A DNA stretch of 64,000 bases, taken from assembly GCF_900607235.1 (NCBI RefSeq), contig NZ_LR027849.1, forward strand, positions 620,001 to 684,000. The letters run 5' to 3'. This document shows positions 41,534-50,406 of the stretch, one piece after another. Within the stretch, counting starts at the first letter, position 1; every line of letters begins with the position of its first letter. Under the pieces are notes generated by a model. The model had not been told where the DNA came from, did not search any database, and saw only the letters and a list, made by a program, of their open reading frames with translations. This stretch comes from Olivibacter jilunii (lineage in GTDB: Bacteria > Bacteroidota > Bacteroidia > Sphingobacteriales > Sphingobacteriaceae). The translations under genes were made by a program, and so were the position numbers.

Positions 41534-42667
41534 ATGAGAGAGGAAGAGAAACTGTTTTTAGGTAATACCCTGTTCCGGGTAGACCGGGTTTACGATCAGC
41601 TAATAGCTGATCACGATCCTGACAACCGGATCGCTATTTATAAGTTGAAAATCGATGAGAATTTCATTGAAGGGTACATAAATAAGGACACTGAAAGTAT
41701 CAGCCCTGCACCAGGTCGTGAAAAAGGAAGGGAGATGAAATTCCGGATACCTGTTTACCTGTATGAAAGCGGGTATACGCAGGGTTCGTCCTTTGCCGAA
41801 CTTTTCAATAAGGAGCACCTCGATGCCTATAATATCCGCTTATTGGACAGGGACGCCCTGATGGAAATAGCGGATAGGCCTTTACGGTATAAGCAACCGG
41901 CCTTGCCTGAGATAAATGCACACGGCTATACCTTTGTTGTAGATGTAGCCTATGGTGAAATCCGCAGGAAGGATAACCCTATGAATTACCTGTTATTTCA
42001 CGATATGAATTTCCATGAAGGAAAAGGGGGCGGATATGACATTTATATTGATAAAGAATCCGGGAATCCGGCAAGTGAGCGGATGGCGCGTTCTTACGTC
42101 CCTTTTCACCTGGATGAAATGGTAAAAATTGATCCTATCGGTGTTGCAGCAAAGTATGGTATATCCGTAACATTGCTCCCAAACAGTGATTTAAAGTTAG
42201 AGAACAATCCACAGGCATTTGATCACCGAGTGAATGGAGAACAATTGCCGATAATTCGCATTATTGACCGGGACTTTGTTGTCGATCTGTGGAAGAATGA
42301 GCTCCGATCCACGGAGGGTCCAAAACGTGAGATCGACTTATCTCAGGTACCCTATACAATGGAAGAGGATAAGTATACTTTATTCTGGGACTATAAGAAA
42401 AGAGAACCCGTCAACATAAACGAAGACACCATCACGAGTTTACCTAAAAATGTAGTTATGGTTACTTTCCCTACCGATGAGCGGTTGGACCCGATAGGCT
42501 GGGCCAGAAAGGAGGGGTATGAACAGCTAATTGCCGAATTTGGATATCCTCAACAGATGAAAATGGAAGCCAGAGTCTATCCGGTTACGCAAAGCTGGCT
42601 CCCTTATTTAATCGAAGAGAACCTAAGGGAAAGACTGGTGCAACAAAATAGGGGATTGCGTCTTTAA
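41534..42667 (+). CDS. Family R protein R5 (three modules)
   Basis: 377 aa from the ATG at 41534; the longer reading from 41477 would overlap R4 by 35 bp. Three modules: a divergent one at residues ~5-130, 'HGYTFVVDVAYGEIRRKDNP...HLDEMVKIDPIGVAAKYGISVTLLPNSD' at ~133-230, and 'RDFVVDLWKNELRS...TLFWDYKKREPVNI...NVVMVTFPTDERLDPIGWARKEG' at ~235-340. The second is nearly the same as the R1 first module (VDVAYGEIR), indicating module shuffling or duplication within the array. Confidence 0.75.
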   Translation: MREEEKLFLGNTLFRVDRVYDQLIADHDPDNRIAIYKLKIDENFIEGYINKDTESISPAPGREKGREMKFRIPVYLYESGYTQGSSFAELFNKEHLDAYNIRLLDRDALMEIADRPLRYKQPALPEINAHGYTFVVDVAYGEIRRKDNPMNYLLFHDMNFHEGKGGGYDIYIDKESGNPASERMARSYVPFHLDEMVKIDPIGVAAKYGISVTLLPNSDLKLENNPQAFDHRVNGEQLPIIRIIDRDFVVDLWKNELRSTEGPKREIDLSQVPYTMEEDKYTLFWDYKKREPVNINEDTITSLPKNVVMVTFPTDERLDPIGWARKEGYEQLIAEFGYPQQMKMEARVYPVTQSWLPYLIEENLRERLVQQNRGLRL

Positions 42668-42683
42668 CAAATAGATTATAGCG

Positions 42684-43484
42684 ATGAAGATGAATGAAGA
42701 GGAAAGAGTGATCTTAGGAGGGAATTTATTTACGGTGGATCGAGCTAAAGGAGTATTCATGCCTGAAAGGAGACCGGCGTATGCGTTTTCCTTTGCCCTA
42801 TGGAAGGTTGATCGGGATGTAGCCCATGCCCGTTTAGAACCGGTAACCTGCCGTTTGTTTCCTGAATGTCCGGCAACTGCAGCGGATATGCGGTACCAAA
42901 AAGTGACTATTCCCGGCGAGTTTCTGTCCCCGCATTTTCATGGTGATGAAGTTTATGCCAGTGAAGTAAATCGGCGAAGCCGGGAGGAAAAGTGGGATTC
43001 GCTATTAATTGATCAACCGATCAGAGAACGGTTGTCCGGAAAACTTCCTACCATTGAGATTGGAAGTAAGGATTATTTTGTTGACCTCCGTAATGAAATG
43101 CTGATTGGAAATGCTGCCGATACGCCGATTCTTGACCTGAAATTCTTTTGGAGAGCCGGAGAGGGAAAGTTTATCGAAGGTTTTTTACATACACCTTCCT
43201 TGCGAATGGTGAAACTGAGCGCCGAGGAATGTCTTACATTCCCGGAGGATGTCGTGCTGGTAAGGATACCAAACTATGTACGGTTGGACCCTGTGGAATA
43301 TGCCCGGAAGATAGGAATGCGCCCGGCTTCACTCTTACATGATTACCTGTTGACAGGTAAAATGACGGGAGAGCTCTTGCCCATAAAAGAAAGTGAAATG
43401 GTTCAGCGCGCCGCTGAATTTCAGATATTGGATGTCATATTCGAAACGAGTCTAAAAAACAGATCAGTAAAAAAAATTAATTAA
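42684..43484 (+). CDS. Family R protein R6 (two modules)
   Basis: 266 aa. Module 1 (residues ~5-95) is divergent: 'GGNLFTVDRAKGVFM', 'YQKVTIPGEF'. Module 2 (~110-230) is typical: 'LPTIEIGSKDYFVDLRNEMLI', 'FLHTPSLRMVKLSAEE', 'DVVLVRIPNYVRLDPVEYARKIGM'. The final segment 'GELLPIKESEMVQRAAEFQ' parallels the R3/R4 tail. Last of the run before traG, whose start is 26 bp downstream. Confidence 0.75.
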   Translation: MKMNEEERVILGGNLFTVDRAKGVFMPERRPAYAFSFALWKVDRDVAHARLEPVTCRLFPECPATAADMRYQKVTIPGEFLSPHFHGDEVYASEVNRRSREEKWDSLLIDQPIRERLSGKLPTIEIGSKDYFVDLRNEMLIGNAADTPILDLKFFWRAGEGKFIEGFLHTPSLRMVKLSAEECLTFPEDVVLVRIPNYVRLDPVEYARKIGMRPASLLHDYLLTGKMTGELLPIKESEMVQRAAEFQILDVIFETSLKNRSVKKIN

Positions 43485-43510
43485 CAGGAAAGTGAAAAGG
43501 GAATTGTGTG

Positions 43511-45952
43511 ATGGAAAGATGGCTGGATGACTTGTTGCCGATATTCGGTGTTGAGCATGATTGTATATTAAGTAAACAGGGGGATATAACGATTGCCTAT
43601 CAGGTTGATTTACCGGAGATATTTACCCTCAGCTCGGAGGATTATGATAATCTGCATCATGCCTGGGTGAAGGGTATAAAGACATTGCCCAAACATTCCG
43701 TATTGCATAAGCAGGATTGGTTCCTAAGCAATACGTATAAGGTGCCTGATGGTAAGCACACACCAACATTCCTGAACAGGGCAAGCAGCGCATATTTCGC
43801 CGGTCGTCCCTACCTTGATCATTGCTGCTACCTGTTTATTACTAAAAAGCCGGATGGCAGGAAGTCTGTTAATAGTTTATTCTCCAATTTGATAAGGAAA
43901 AGCATTGTACCGGAATTGACCCTTCATGCGGGCGCCCTTTCGGATTTTGAGGATCTATGCGGCCAGTTCAAGCAGGTACTGGAAAGCTGTGGTCTGATAA
44001 AGCTCCAACGACTTAAAAAGGATTCCCTATTGAGTGAGAGGCGTGCGATGGGGGTGATCGAGAAGTACTGTTCGCTCGCGCAACGTTCGGATCAATTTCT
44101 GATGCAGGATATTTCTACGGAAAATGGCCTGAAAGTCGGCGATCGCCAATGTTTGCTGTACACACTGGGAGATGCGGTAGATCTGCCTCACCTGACAGGA
44201 AGTAGGTTGACTTATGAGAAGTTCAGTACAGATCGTACAAAATTTTCCACCGGTTTTTCCAGCGCGCTTGGTTTACTATTGCCCTGTAGCCATATCTATA
44301 ACCAGTACATTTTTATAGGGGACGGGCAGCAGACCATCAATGAAATGGAAAGGAAGCGATTACGTCTGCAATCACTTTCCGCTTATTCCCGCGAGAATCT
44401 CATTGCCAGGGATGCCACCAATGACTTTTTGAATGAAGCCATTGCCGAACAACGGTTACCCGTAAAAGCCCATTTTAATGTCCTGTTATGGTCTTCTGAT
44501 CCAAAAGAGATAAAGGAAATGAAGAATCAGGTAAGCGCTGCACTGTCCCAGATGGACGCTGCCGCTAAAGAGGAAACAGTGGGTTCACCGCAAATTTTTT
44601 GGGCAGGAATTCCGGGAAACGCGGCTGACTTTCCCATGAATGACAGCTTTGACACCTTTGCAGAACAGGCCAGTTGCTTTCTGAATATGGAAAGCAACTA
44701 TCGGAGCGATCCACCGGAGGAAGGGATTCGTTTTTGTGACCGTATCAGCCGTAAGCCTGTATTTTTAGACCTGTTCACGGCGCCACGCTTGCGGGGAACA
44801 ACCAGTAACATGGGCACACTGGTTGTGGGTGCCAGCGGCGCCGGAAAGAGCATGGTGGTGAATCATATTTTAAGGAGCCTGTATGATCAGGGTGCCCATT
44901 GTTTCGTGGTAGACATTGGAGGGTCTTATAAAGGGTTATGCTCACTGGTGAAGGGTTACTATTTTACCTATGAGGAAAATAATCCGATCAGCTTTAACCC
45001 GTTTTATCTGCCCGATGGGATATCCCTGGATACGGAGAAGAAGGAAAGCCTGAAAGCTTTATTGGTCGCTCTCTGGAAGCAGGACAATGAAGGCTTTGTC
45101 CGCAGTGAATATGTGGCCTTATCCAACGCCTTACAGGGTTATTACAATAAGCTATCGACAGATAGATCGCTATTTCCGTGCTTTAATACTTTTTATGATT
45201 ATTTGGAAAGCGAATATTCCGAGGTGTTGCAGTCACAAAGGGTAAAAGATAAAGATTTTGATCTGAATAATTTCCTGTACGTGTTGCGGCCATTCTATTC
45301 CGGTAATGAATTTGACTTTTTATTGAATGCCAGGGAGAACCTTGATATGCTCAACCAACCTTTTGTAGTGGTAGAATTGGATTCGATCAAAGATCATCCG
45401 ATAATTTTTCCGGTTGTTGCGTTGATCCTCGTTGAGCAGTTCATTTCTAAGATGCGGAAACTTAAAGGAGTGAGAAAGGTACTGATGATTGACGAGGCCT
45501 GGAAGGCGATCACAAAATCAGGGATGGCGGAATTTTTAAAGTATGCCTTTAAAACCATCCGGAAATTTGATGGAATCCCGGGAGTGATCACGCAGGAGCT
45601 GGATGATTTGATAAGCTCGCCGATTATAAAGGATGCGATTATTAACAATGCCGACGTAAAGATCCTGCTTGGTATGAGGAAGTTCATGCACAAGTTCGAC
45701 AAAATTCAGGAAACACTTGGCCTATCGGAAAAAGGGAAAACAATTTCGCTGTCCGTCAATCCGGATGAACGTGAACTTTTCATTGACCTGGGGGGACAGG
45801 AAATGAAAGTCGTTAAGAATGAGCTCTGCCCGCATGAATATTACGCATTCACCACGGAGGGTAAAGAGCGGGTGAAAGTGCTGGAATATGCCGAGAAGTT
45901 CGGTAGCATGGAAGCGGGTATCGATGCAATGGTGCGGGAGAACAGGAAATGA
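43511..45952 (+). CDS. traG: TraG family conjugation ATPase (VirB4-like)
   Basis: 813 aa from the ATG at 43511; a GTG precedes it directly. Walker A GASGAGKS at about residues 440-447 and Walker B VLMIDEA near 657 with the downstream 'ITKSGMAEFLKYAFKTIRKFDG', all typical of TraG of Bacteroidetes conjugative transposons. N-terminal ~400 residues form the usual CagE/TrbE-like VirB4 domain. Cytoplasmic, associates with the inner-membrane channel, powers pilus biogenesis and transport. Length is normal for the family. Confidence 0.93.
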   Translation: MERWLDDLLPIFGVEHDCILSKQGDITIAYQVDLPEIFTLSSEDYDNLHHAWVKGIKTLPKHSVLHKQDWFLSNTYKVPDGKHTPTFLNRASSAYFAGRPYLDHCCYLFITKKPDGRKSVNSLFSNLIRKSIVPELTLHAGALSDFEDLCGQFKQVLESCGLIKLQRLKKDSLLSERRAMGVIEKYCSLAQRSDQFLMQDISTENGLKVGDRQCLLYTLGDAVDLPHLTGSRLTYEKFSTDRTKFSTGFSSALGLLLPCSHIYNQYIFIGDGQQTINEMERKRLRLQSLSAYSRENLIARDATNDFLNEAIAEQRLPVKAHFNVLLWSSDPKEIKEMKNQVSAALSQMDAAAKEETVGSPQIFWAGIPGNAADFPMNDSFDTFAEQASCFLNMESNYRSDPPEEGIRFCDRISRKPVFLDLFTAPRLRGTTSNMGTLVVGASGAGKSMVVNHILRSLYDQGAHCFVVDIGGSYKGLCSLVKGYYFTYEENNPISFNPFYLPDGISLDTEKKESLKALLVALWKQDNEGFVRSEYVALSNALQGYYNKLSTDRSLFPCFNTFYDYLESEYSEVLQSQRVKDKDFDLNNFLYVLRPFYSGNEFDFLLNARENLDMLNQPFVVVELDSIKDHPIIFPVVALILVEQFISKMRKLKGVRKVLMIDEAWKAITKSGMAEFLKYAFKTIRKFDGIPGVITQELDDLISSPIIKDAIINNADVKILLGMRKFMHKFDKIQETLGLSEKGKTISLSVNPDERELFIDLGGQEMKVVKNELCPHEYYAFTTEGKERVKVLEYAEKFGSMEAGIDAMVRENRK

Positions 45953-45971
45953 GATCGAAAAGGAAAAGGTT

Positions 45972-46652
45972 ATGAAAATGTCAAGTAGGAGGCTGGTCGT
46001 GTTTACCGTGAGCATATTATTAGTGATGCCCGTAAAAGATGCACATGCTTTGGGAATTATCGAAATCATTAAACAGGGTATCACCAAGGTTATCCAGGCC
46101 GTGGACCTGAAAATACAGCGGGAGCAGAATAAAGTAATATGGTTACAGAGTGCACAAAAGACCTTGGAAAATGCCATGTCAAAACTGAAACTCCGCGAAA
46201 TCGGTGAATGGACGGAAAGACAGAAGGAGCAGTACGGGAAATACTTTGAAGAGCTTCAAAAGGTGAAATTGCTCATTACCTACTATCAGCGGATTAAGGA
46301 TATTACCGTTAAGCAAGCCCGTTTGGTGCAGGAGTACCGGACGGCCTGGGGATTATTAAAAAGTGACAAACACTTTTCTGCATGGGAAATTGACTATATG
46401 GGAAAGGTCTATAACGGTATTTTGAATGAAACGATCAAAAATATTGATCAGTTAACCATTGTCATCAATTCCTTTAAGACGCAAATGAGCGATGCCAAAA
46501 GGTTAGAGCTGATCAATTCAGTCGGTGACCGGGTGGACGAAAATATTATGGACCTACGTCAGTTCAATAACGAGAATGCGCTTCTATCGCTGCAGCGGGC
46601 GAAAGATGAGCAGGAAATAAATCTGGTTAAGAAGATGTACGGTCTTGAGTGA
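45972..46652 (+). CDS. Conjugal transfer protein TraI-like, secreted helical protein
   Basis: 226 aa from the ATG at 45972; an earlier reading would overlap traG. A signal peptide (MKMSSRRLVVFTVSILLVMPVKDAHA) leads into an all-helical protein. The C-terminal half 'RLVQEYRTAWG', 'F..WEIDYMGKVYNGIL', 'NIDQLTIVINSFKTQMSDA.RLELI', 'DLRQFNNENALLSLQRAKDEQE' recurs in the two genes at 47101 and 47812. In Bacteroidetes loci this position holds a protein annotated as TraI, and its neighbours are often labelled TerB family. Periplasmic, VirB5-like role inferred from position. Confidence 0.75.
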   Translation: MKMSSRRLVVFTVSILLVMPVKDAHALGIIEIIKQGITKVIQAVDLKIQREQNKVIWLQSAQKTLENAMSKLKLREIGEWTERQKEQYGKYFEELQKVKLLITYYQRIKDITVKQARLVQEYRTAWGLLKSDKHFSAWEIDYMGKVYNGILNETIKNIDQLTIVINSFKTQMSDAKRLELINSVGDRVDENIMDLRQFNNENALLSLQRAKDEQEINLVKKMYGLE

Positions 46653-46664
46653 AAGGGTTTAAGA

Positions 46665-47096
46665 ATGAACCAAATGGAGGAAATGATTGAAGACGTTAAC
46701 AGGTTCAGTAAGATCATTGGCGATAAAGGCTATGATGGGCACTTCCTGACAAACGGTGGCTATCCCGATCGCTTAAAAGATAGTGTGCTGCGATACCTAT
46801 ATTCGTCAATAATAGGCGATGAAAAGGGAATAGGAGGCGGTTTGCATCTGTTCACCTACCTGGAGTGGAAGGGGGATGATAAACCGTTCATTGATTGCAG
46901 CCTAACGGTCCGGCATTCGCCGGTTTTTGGTCTGCAGGTCAGTGATATGGAAATATCGTATAAAAACGAATATGGTTTTGTGCTGAAGAGCAAGCGCTTT
47001 GAGGGGATTATTTTCAATGATATCCCGGAGCGACATGATGCTGTAAATATGGTAAAGGAAAGAAGGGAGCGACTTGGTAGAGGAATTAAATTATAG
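46665..47096 (+). CDS. Hypothetical protein between TraI-like genes
   Basis: 143 aa, no signal peptide. Strand-rich middle (HLFTYLEWKGDDKPFIDCSLTVRHSP, GLQVSDMEISYKNEYGFVLKS) and a basic helical C terminus (VKERRERLGRGIKL). It lies 12 bp after the TraI-like gene and 4 bp before the next. Not similar to its neighbours, although the same gene position is filled in related elements as I recall. Function unknown. Confidence 0.65.
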   Translation: MNQMEEMIEDVNRFSKIIGDKGYDGHFLTNGGYPDRLKDSVLRYLYSSIIGDEKGIGGGLHLFTYLEWKGDDKPFIDCSLTVRHSPVFGLQVSDMEISYKNEYGFVLKSKRFEGIIFNDIPERHDAVNMVKERRERLGRGIKL

Positions 47097-47100
47097 GGAG

Positions 47101-47760
47101 ATGAAGGGAAAGTGGATAGGGATCAGTGTTCTATGTATGATGCTTGCTTTTACGGCGGAGGCGCAGACATTTTCTGAATGGTTCAAGCAAAAGAAAACCA
47201 GAAAAAAGTATATGGCGCAGCAAATTGCTGCACTGAAAGTCTACAAGGAATATATTGAAGAGGGCTGGGAAATTGCGCAGAATGGATTAGGTATCGTTGA
47301 GAAATTCAAGGGCGGAGAATTCGGTTTACACCAGCTATTCTTTGGCTCACTTAAAGCGATCAATCCCATTATTAAAAGATATCCGAAGATTGCTGATATC
47401 ATTGCCATGCAGGTTGCCATTATTAAAGTAAGGGGGCAGTATCTGAAAGAATTTCGGGAGGGAGGTTTTTTCAGGGAAGGGGAACTGGAATTTATGCAAT
47501 CGGCATATGCCCGATTATTGGAAGATGGCTCCACCGTGATTCTTGAACTTACCGACCTGACCACCAATGGCAAATTGGAAATGAAAGACGATGAAAGGAT
47601 CAACCGTATTAATGCGCTTTATGATGAGTCGGTGGAACAATACCGATTTGCCCGGCGATTTGGTGAGGAGGCGCAGTTTCTTTCACTTTCCCGCAAGAAC
47701 GAAAACAGGGAAGCAGATGTATTAAAAAGCTGGTTGGGATTGGAGGACCCGGATTTTTAG
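47101..47760 (+). CDS. Secreted helical transfer-locus protein (TraI/TerB-like paralog 2)
   Basis: 219 aa from the ATG at 47101; the longer reading overlaps the previous gene. Signal peptide MKGKWIGISVLCMMLAFTAEAQ. Helical body with 'YIEEGWEIAQNGLGIVEKFKGGEFGLHQLFFGSL', 'YLKEFREGGFFREGELEFMQSAYARLL', 'LTTNGKLEMKDDERI.RI..LYDESVEQY'. This aligns with the genes at 45972 and 47812. Similar proteins are often called TerB family tellurite-resistance proteins, which is probably a misnomer. Likely a periplasmic conjugation component. Confidence 0.7.
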   Translation: MKGKWIGISVLCMMLAFTAEAQTFSEWFKQKKTRKKYMAQQIAALKVYKEYIEEGWEIAQNGLGIVEKFKGGEFGLHQLFFGSLKAINPIIKRYPKIADIIAMQVAIIKVRGQYLKEFREGGFFREGELEFMQSAYARLLEDGSTVILELTDLTTNGKLEMKDDERINRINALYDESVEQYRFARRFGEEAQFLSLSRKNENREADVLKSWLGLEDPDF

Positions 47761-47811
47761 CAGAAAGGTGAAGATTGAATTGGTAAAGATTATGGAAGGA
47801 AAGGGTGTGGT

Positions 47812-48450
47812 ATGATGAAGGTATTGTGTTTATTTTTCCTATTGATGGTGGGTTGGACAAATTCCCGTGGACAGGCACATGAGATTGCTGTCCTATTATT
47901 GAACGTGGAGAAGCTTTCGCAGTATAAGGCGATTTTGAGTGACCTTAAAACCAGTTATAAAGTTCTGAGCAGCGGATATTCGGCAATTAAAGATATATCA
48001 GAAGGGAACTTTACGTTACATAAGCATTTTCTGGACGGGTTGATGCAGGTAAGTCCGACGGTCAGGAATTACCGCAAAGTGGCATGGGTCATCGACTATC
48101 AAATCCAACTGGTTAAAGAGTATAGGGATGCTTATGGTGATTTTAAGCGAAGTGGTGAATTTAAACCTGATGAACTGGTTTACCTGGGGCAGGTATATGA
48201 TAATTTATTCCGGCTCTCTTTGCAGAACCTGGATGAGTTGCTGCTTGTAATCACTGCCGGCAATTTACGGATGAGCGATGATGAGCGCTTGAAGGCCATT
48301 GATCGCATATATCTGGACATGGAAGACAAAGTAATGTTTCTTAGGAGTTTTAATAACAGTACCGCGCTCTTGGGTGCTCAGCGGGAAAAGGAACGGTTTC
48401 AGGTGGAAAGTATGAAAAAAATCCATGGTTTTGATGGGGAGTCGAATTAA
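47812..48450 (+). CDS. Secreted helical transfer-locus protein (TraI/TerB-like paralog 3)
   Basis: 212 aa. A signal peptide (MMKVLCLFFLLMVGWTNSRGQ), then 'YKVLSSGYSAIKDISEGNFTLHKHFLDGL', 'LVKEYRDAYGDFKRSGEFKPDELVYLGQVYDNLFRLSLQNLDELLLVITAGNLRMSDDERL', 'MFLRSFNNSTALLGAQREKE'. The ending motif matches that of the TraI-like protein, so the three secreted proteins are paralogs. Followed 26 bp later by traJ. Confidence 0.7.
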   Translation: MMKVLCLFFLLMVGWTNSRGQAHEIAVLLLNVEKLSQYKAILSDLKTSYKVLSSGYSAIKDISEGNFTLHKHFLDGLMQVSPTVRNYRKVAWVIDYQIQLVKEYRDAYGDFKRSGEFKPDELVYLGQVYDNLFRLSLQNLDELLLVITAGNLRMSDDERLKAIDRIYLDMEDKVMFLRSFNNSTALLGAQREKERFQVESMKKIHGFDGESN

Positions 48451-48476
48451 CGTTATTTATTATAATATCAAGTGTG

Positions 48477-49718
48477 ATGAAGTGGTATTTGGTTGTGTGT
48501 GGCTTGATTTTTTGCTGTATCCTGTCTCCTTTGTTGGTATTTGCCCAGCCCGCAATGGAAAAGATAAACAGTTTGCACGGGGTTTTGGATTCACTATACG
48601 AAGAAATGATTCCCATGTGTTCAGACCTTATCAATATAGGTCGGGCCATCGGAGCCTTTGGAGCGCTGTTTTATATCGGTTCCCGGGTTTGGAGGCATAT
48701 CGCCAATTCGGAGCCAATTGACTTCTACCCTTTATTTCGGCCGTTCGTTCTGGGGTTTTGCATCAGTTTTTATCCATTGACATTGGGATTGCTGCGGGGA
48801 ATTTTGGAGCCTACAGTAGAAGCTACGGCCGGGATGGTGAAAGATTCGGATAAAGCTGTGAAAGTTCTGCTGAAACAAAAGGAAGAAGCGATTCTAAAAA
48901 GTGATGCCTGGCAGATGTATGTCGGGCAGAACAATATGGGGGACCGGGATAAGTGGTTAAGGTACACGCTGGATATTGGGGACGATGAGCCTTTGCCTTC
49001 CGAAGGCATGCTCGATCGGCTGGGGAACAATATAAAATTTGCATTCGCCAAGGCCTCCTACAATGTGCGCAACTCGATAAAGGAGGTGCTCAGCGAAATA
49101 CTGCAGATCATTTTTCAAGCGGCAGCCCTTTGTTTGAATACGTTACGGACTTTTCATATGATTATTCTCGGTATTCTGGGGCCTCTGGTTTTTGGACTGG
49201 CAATTTTTGATGGCATGCAGCAATCCCTAACGGCCTGGCTTGCCAAGTATATCAATGTGTACCTATGGTTACCGGTCTGTAATATTTTCGGTGCAATCAT
49301 TGGAAAAATACAGGAAAAGATGCTTGCCTTGGATCTGCAACAGATCGGCTCATCGGGCGATACATTTTTCAGCGCGCAGGATACGGCATACTTAATTTTC
49401 ATGCTTATAGGCATTTTGGGGTATACGACTGTGCCTTCGGTTGCCGGCTTTATTGTTAATGCGGGTGGAGGTGGTGCGCTGATGCAGAAAGTAACCGGAT
49501 TTATGGTTGGTGCTGCAGGCGCCGTGGCAACCCAGGGTGGATCGCTTATTGCCAAAGGCATCGCCCAGGCTACTAACCTTGATAATTTCACGGGAAGCGG
49601 TGGGTTTCCCGGAAAGGTCGGCAATTCAGGTCAGGGAAACGGCTCAGGACAAAGTAGCAGTGGGGCATCGCCGGCCTCTATGGCCGGTAAATTGGATGAT
49701 AAGCCAAATAAAAGCTGA
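48477..49718 (+). CDS. traJ: Conjugative transposon protein TraJ (VirB6-like)
   Basis: 413 aa from the ATG at 48477; a GTG lies one codon earlier. An N-terminal hydrophobic segment, several further membrane helices (FVLGFCISFYPLTLGLLRG; TFHMIILGILGPLVFGLAIF; AYLIFMLIGILGYTTVPSVAGFIVNAGGGGALMQK) and a Gly/Ser-rich C-terminal tail. This is the multi-spanning TraJ of the Bacteroidetes system, an inner-membrane channel component equivalent to VirB6. Family length ~330-410. Between the TraI/TerB-like group and traK. Confidence 0.88.
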   Translation: MKWYLVVCGLIFCCILSPLLVFAQPAMEKINSLHGVLDSLYEEMIPMCSDLINIGRAIGAFGALFYIGSRVWRHIANSEPIDFYPLFRPFVLGFCISFYPLTLGLLRGILEPTVEATAGMVKDSDKAVKVLLKQKEEAILKSDAWQMYVGQNNMGDRDKWLRYTLDIGDDEPLPSEGMLDRLGNNIKFAFAKASYNVRNSIKEVLSEILQIIFQAAALCLNTLRTFHMIILGILGPLVFGLAIFDGMQQSLTAWLAKYINVYLWLPVCNIFGAIIGKIQEKMLALDLQQIGSSGDTFFSAQDTAYLIFMLIGILGYTTVPSVAGFIVNAGGGGALMQKVTGFMVGAAGAVATQGGSLIAKGIAQATNLDNFTGSGGFPGKVGNSGQGNGSGQSSSGASPASMAGKLDDKPNKS

Positions 49719-49778
49719 TATAGAATTTGATGCCGGATGGCATTTTCTGAAATGTGGGATAGATAATAGGCGTTGGAT

Positions 49779-50396
49779 ATGTTCAGGAAAATGAAAAATA
49801 TAGATACAGCCTTTAAGCAGGTTAGGCTGGTGGCCGTTGTCGTTATATTAGCTTCGGTTCAAATGAGTTGCTACGTGATTTATAAATGTTTTTCAGTAGC
49901 CATGACCGCTCAGGATAAGGTTTATGTGTTAGCCAACGGGAAAATTCTGGAGGCATTTGCCTCTGACAGAAAGGATAATGTGCCGGTGGAAGCAAGAGAC
50001 CATATCAAGACCTTCCATCAATATTTCTTTAACCTGGCGCCAGATGAGAAGGTTATTCAATCCAATATAGCCAAAGCCCTGTATCTGGCGGACGAAAGCG
50101 CCAAAAGGCAATATGATAACCTAAAGGAAAGCAATTATTATGCGAATATCATCAGTGGCAATGTCAGCCAGGAGATCAATATAGACAGTGTGCAGGTCAA
50201 TATGGATACCTATCCGATTTTCTTCCGCTGTAGGGCAACACAGGTCATAACCAGGACGACAACAATCGTGCACAGGAGTTTGGTTACCGAAGGTTATTTA
50301 AGAAGTGTTCCCCGTAGCGATAATAACCCCCACGGATTTTTGATCGAACGTTGGCAAATCCTGGAGAATAGAGATTTAAGTGTAAAGAATAGGTAA
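49779..50396 (+). CDS. traK: Conjugative transposon protein TraK (VirB8-like)
   Basis: 205 aa from the ATG at 49779. 'FRKMKNIDTAFKQVRLVAVVVILASVQMSCYVIYKCF' is the N-terminal cytoplasmic segment plus the single transmembrane helix. The periplasmic part has 'F.HYFFNLAPDEKVI' as 'FHQYFFNLAPDEKVI' and ends 'RSVPRSDNNPHGFLIERWQILENRDL', both typical of TraK. VirB8-like nucleator of the channel. Confidence 0.92.
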   Translation: MFRKMKNIDTAFKQVRLVAVVVILASVQMSCYVIYKCFSVAMTAQDKVYVLANGKILEAFASDRKDNVPVEARDHIKTFHQYFFNLAPDEKVIQSNIAKALYLADESAKRQYDNLKESNYYANIISGNVSQEINIDSVQVNMDTYPIFFRCRATQVITRTTTIVHRSLVTEGYLRSVPRSDNNPHGFLIERWQILENRDLSVKNR

Positions 50397-50406
50397 AAGG
50401 TGGAAT

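Noticed and set aside
47101-48450. Tellurite resistance (TerB) function
   Set aside because: The proteins have signal peptides and sit among transfer genes as paralogs of the TraI-like protein; a transfer role is more likely.
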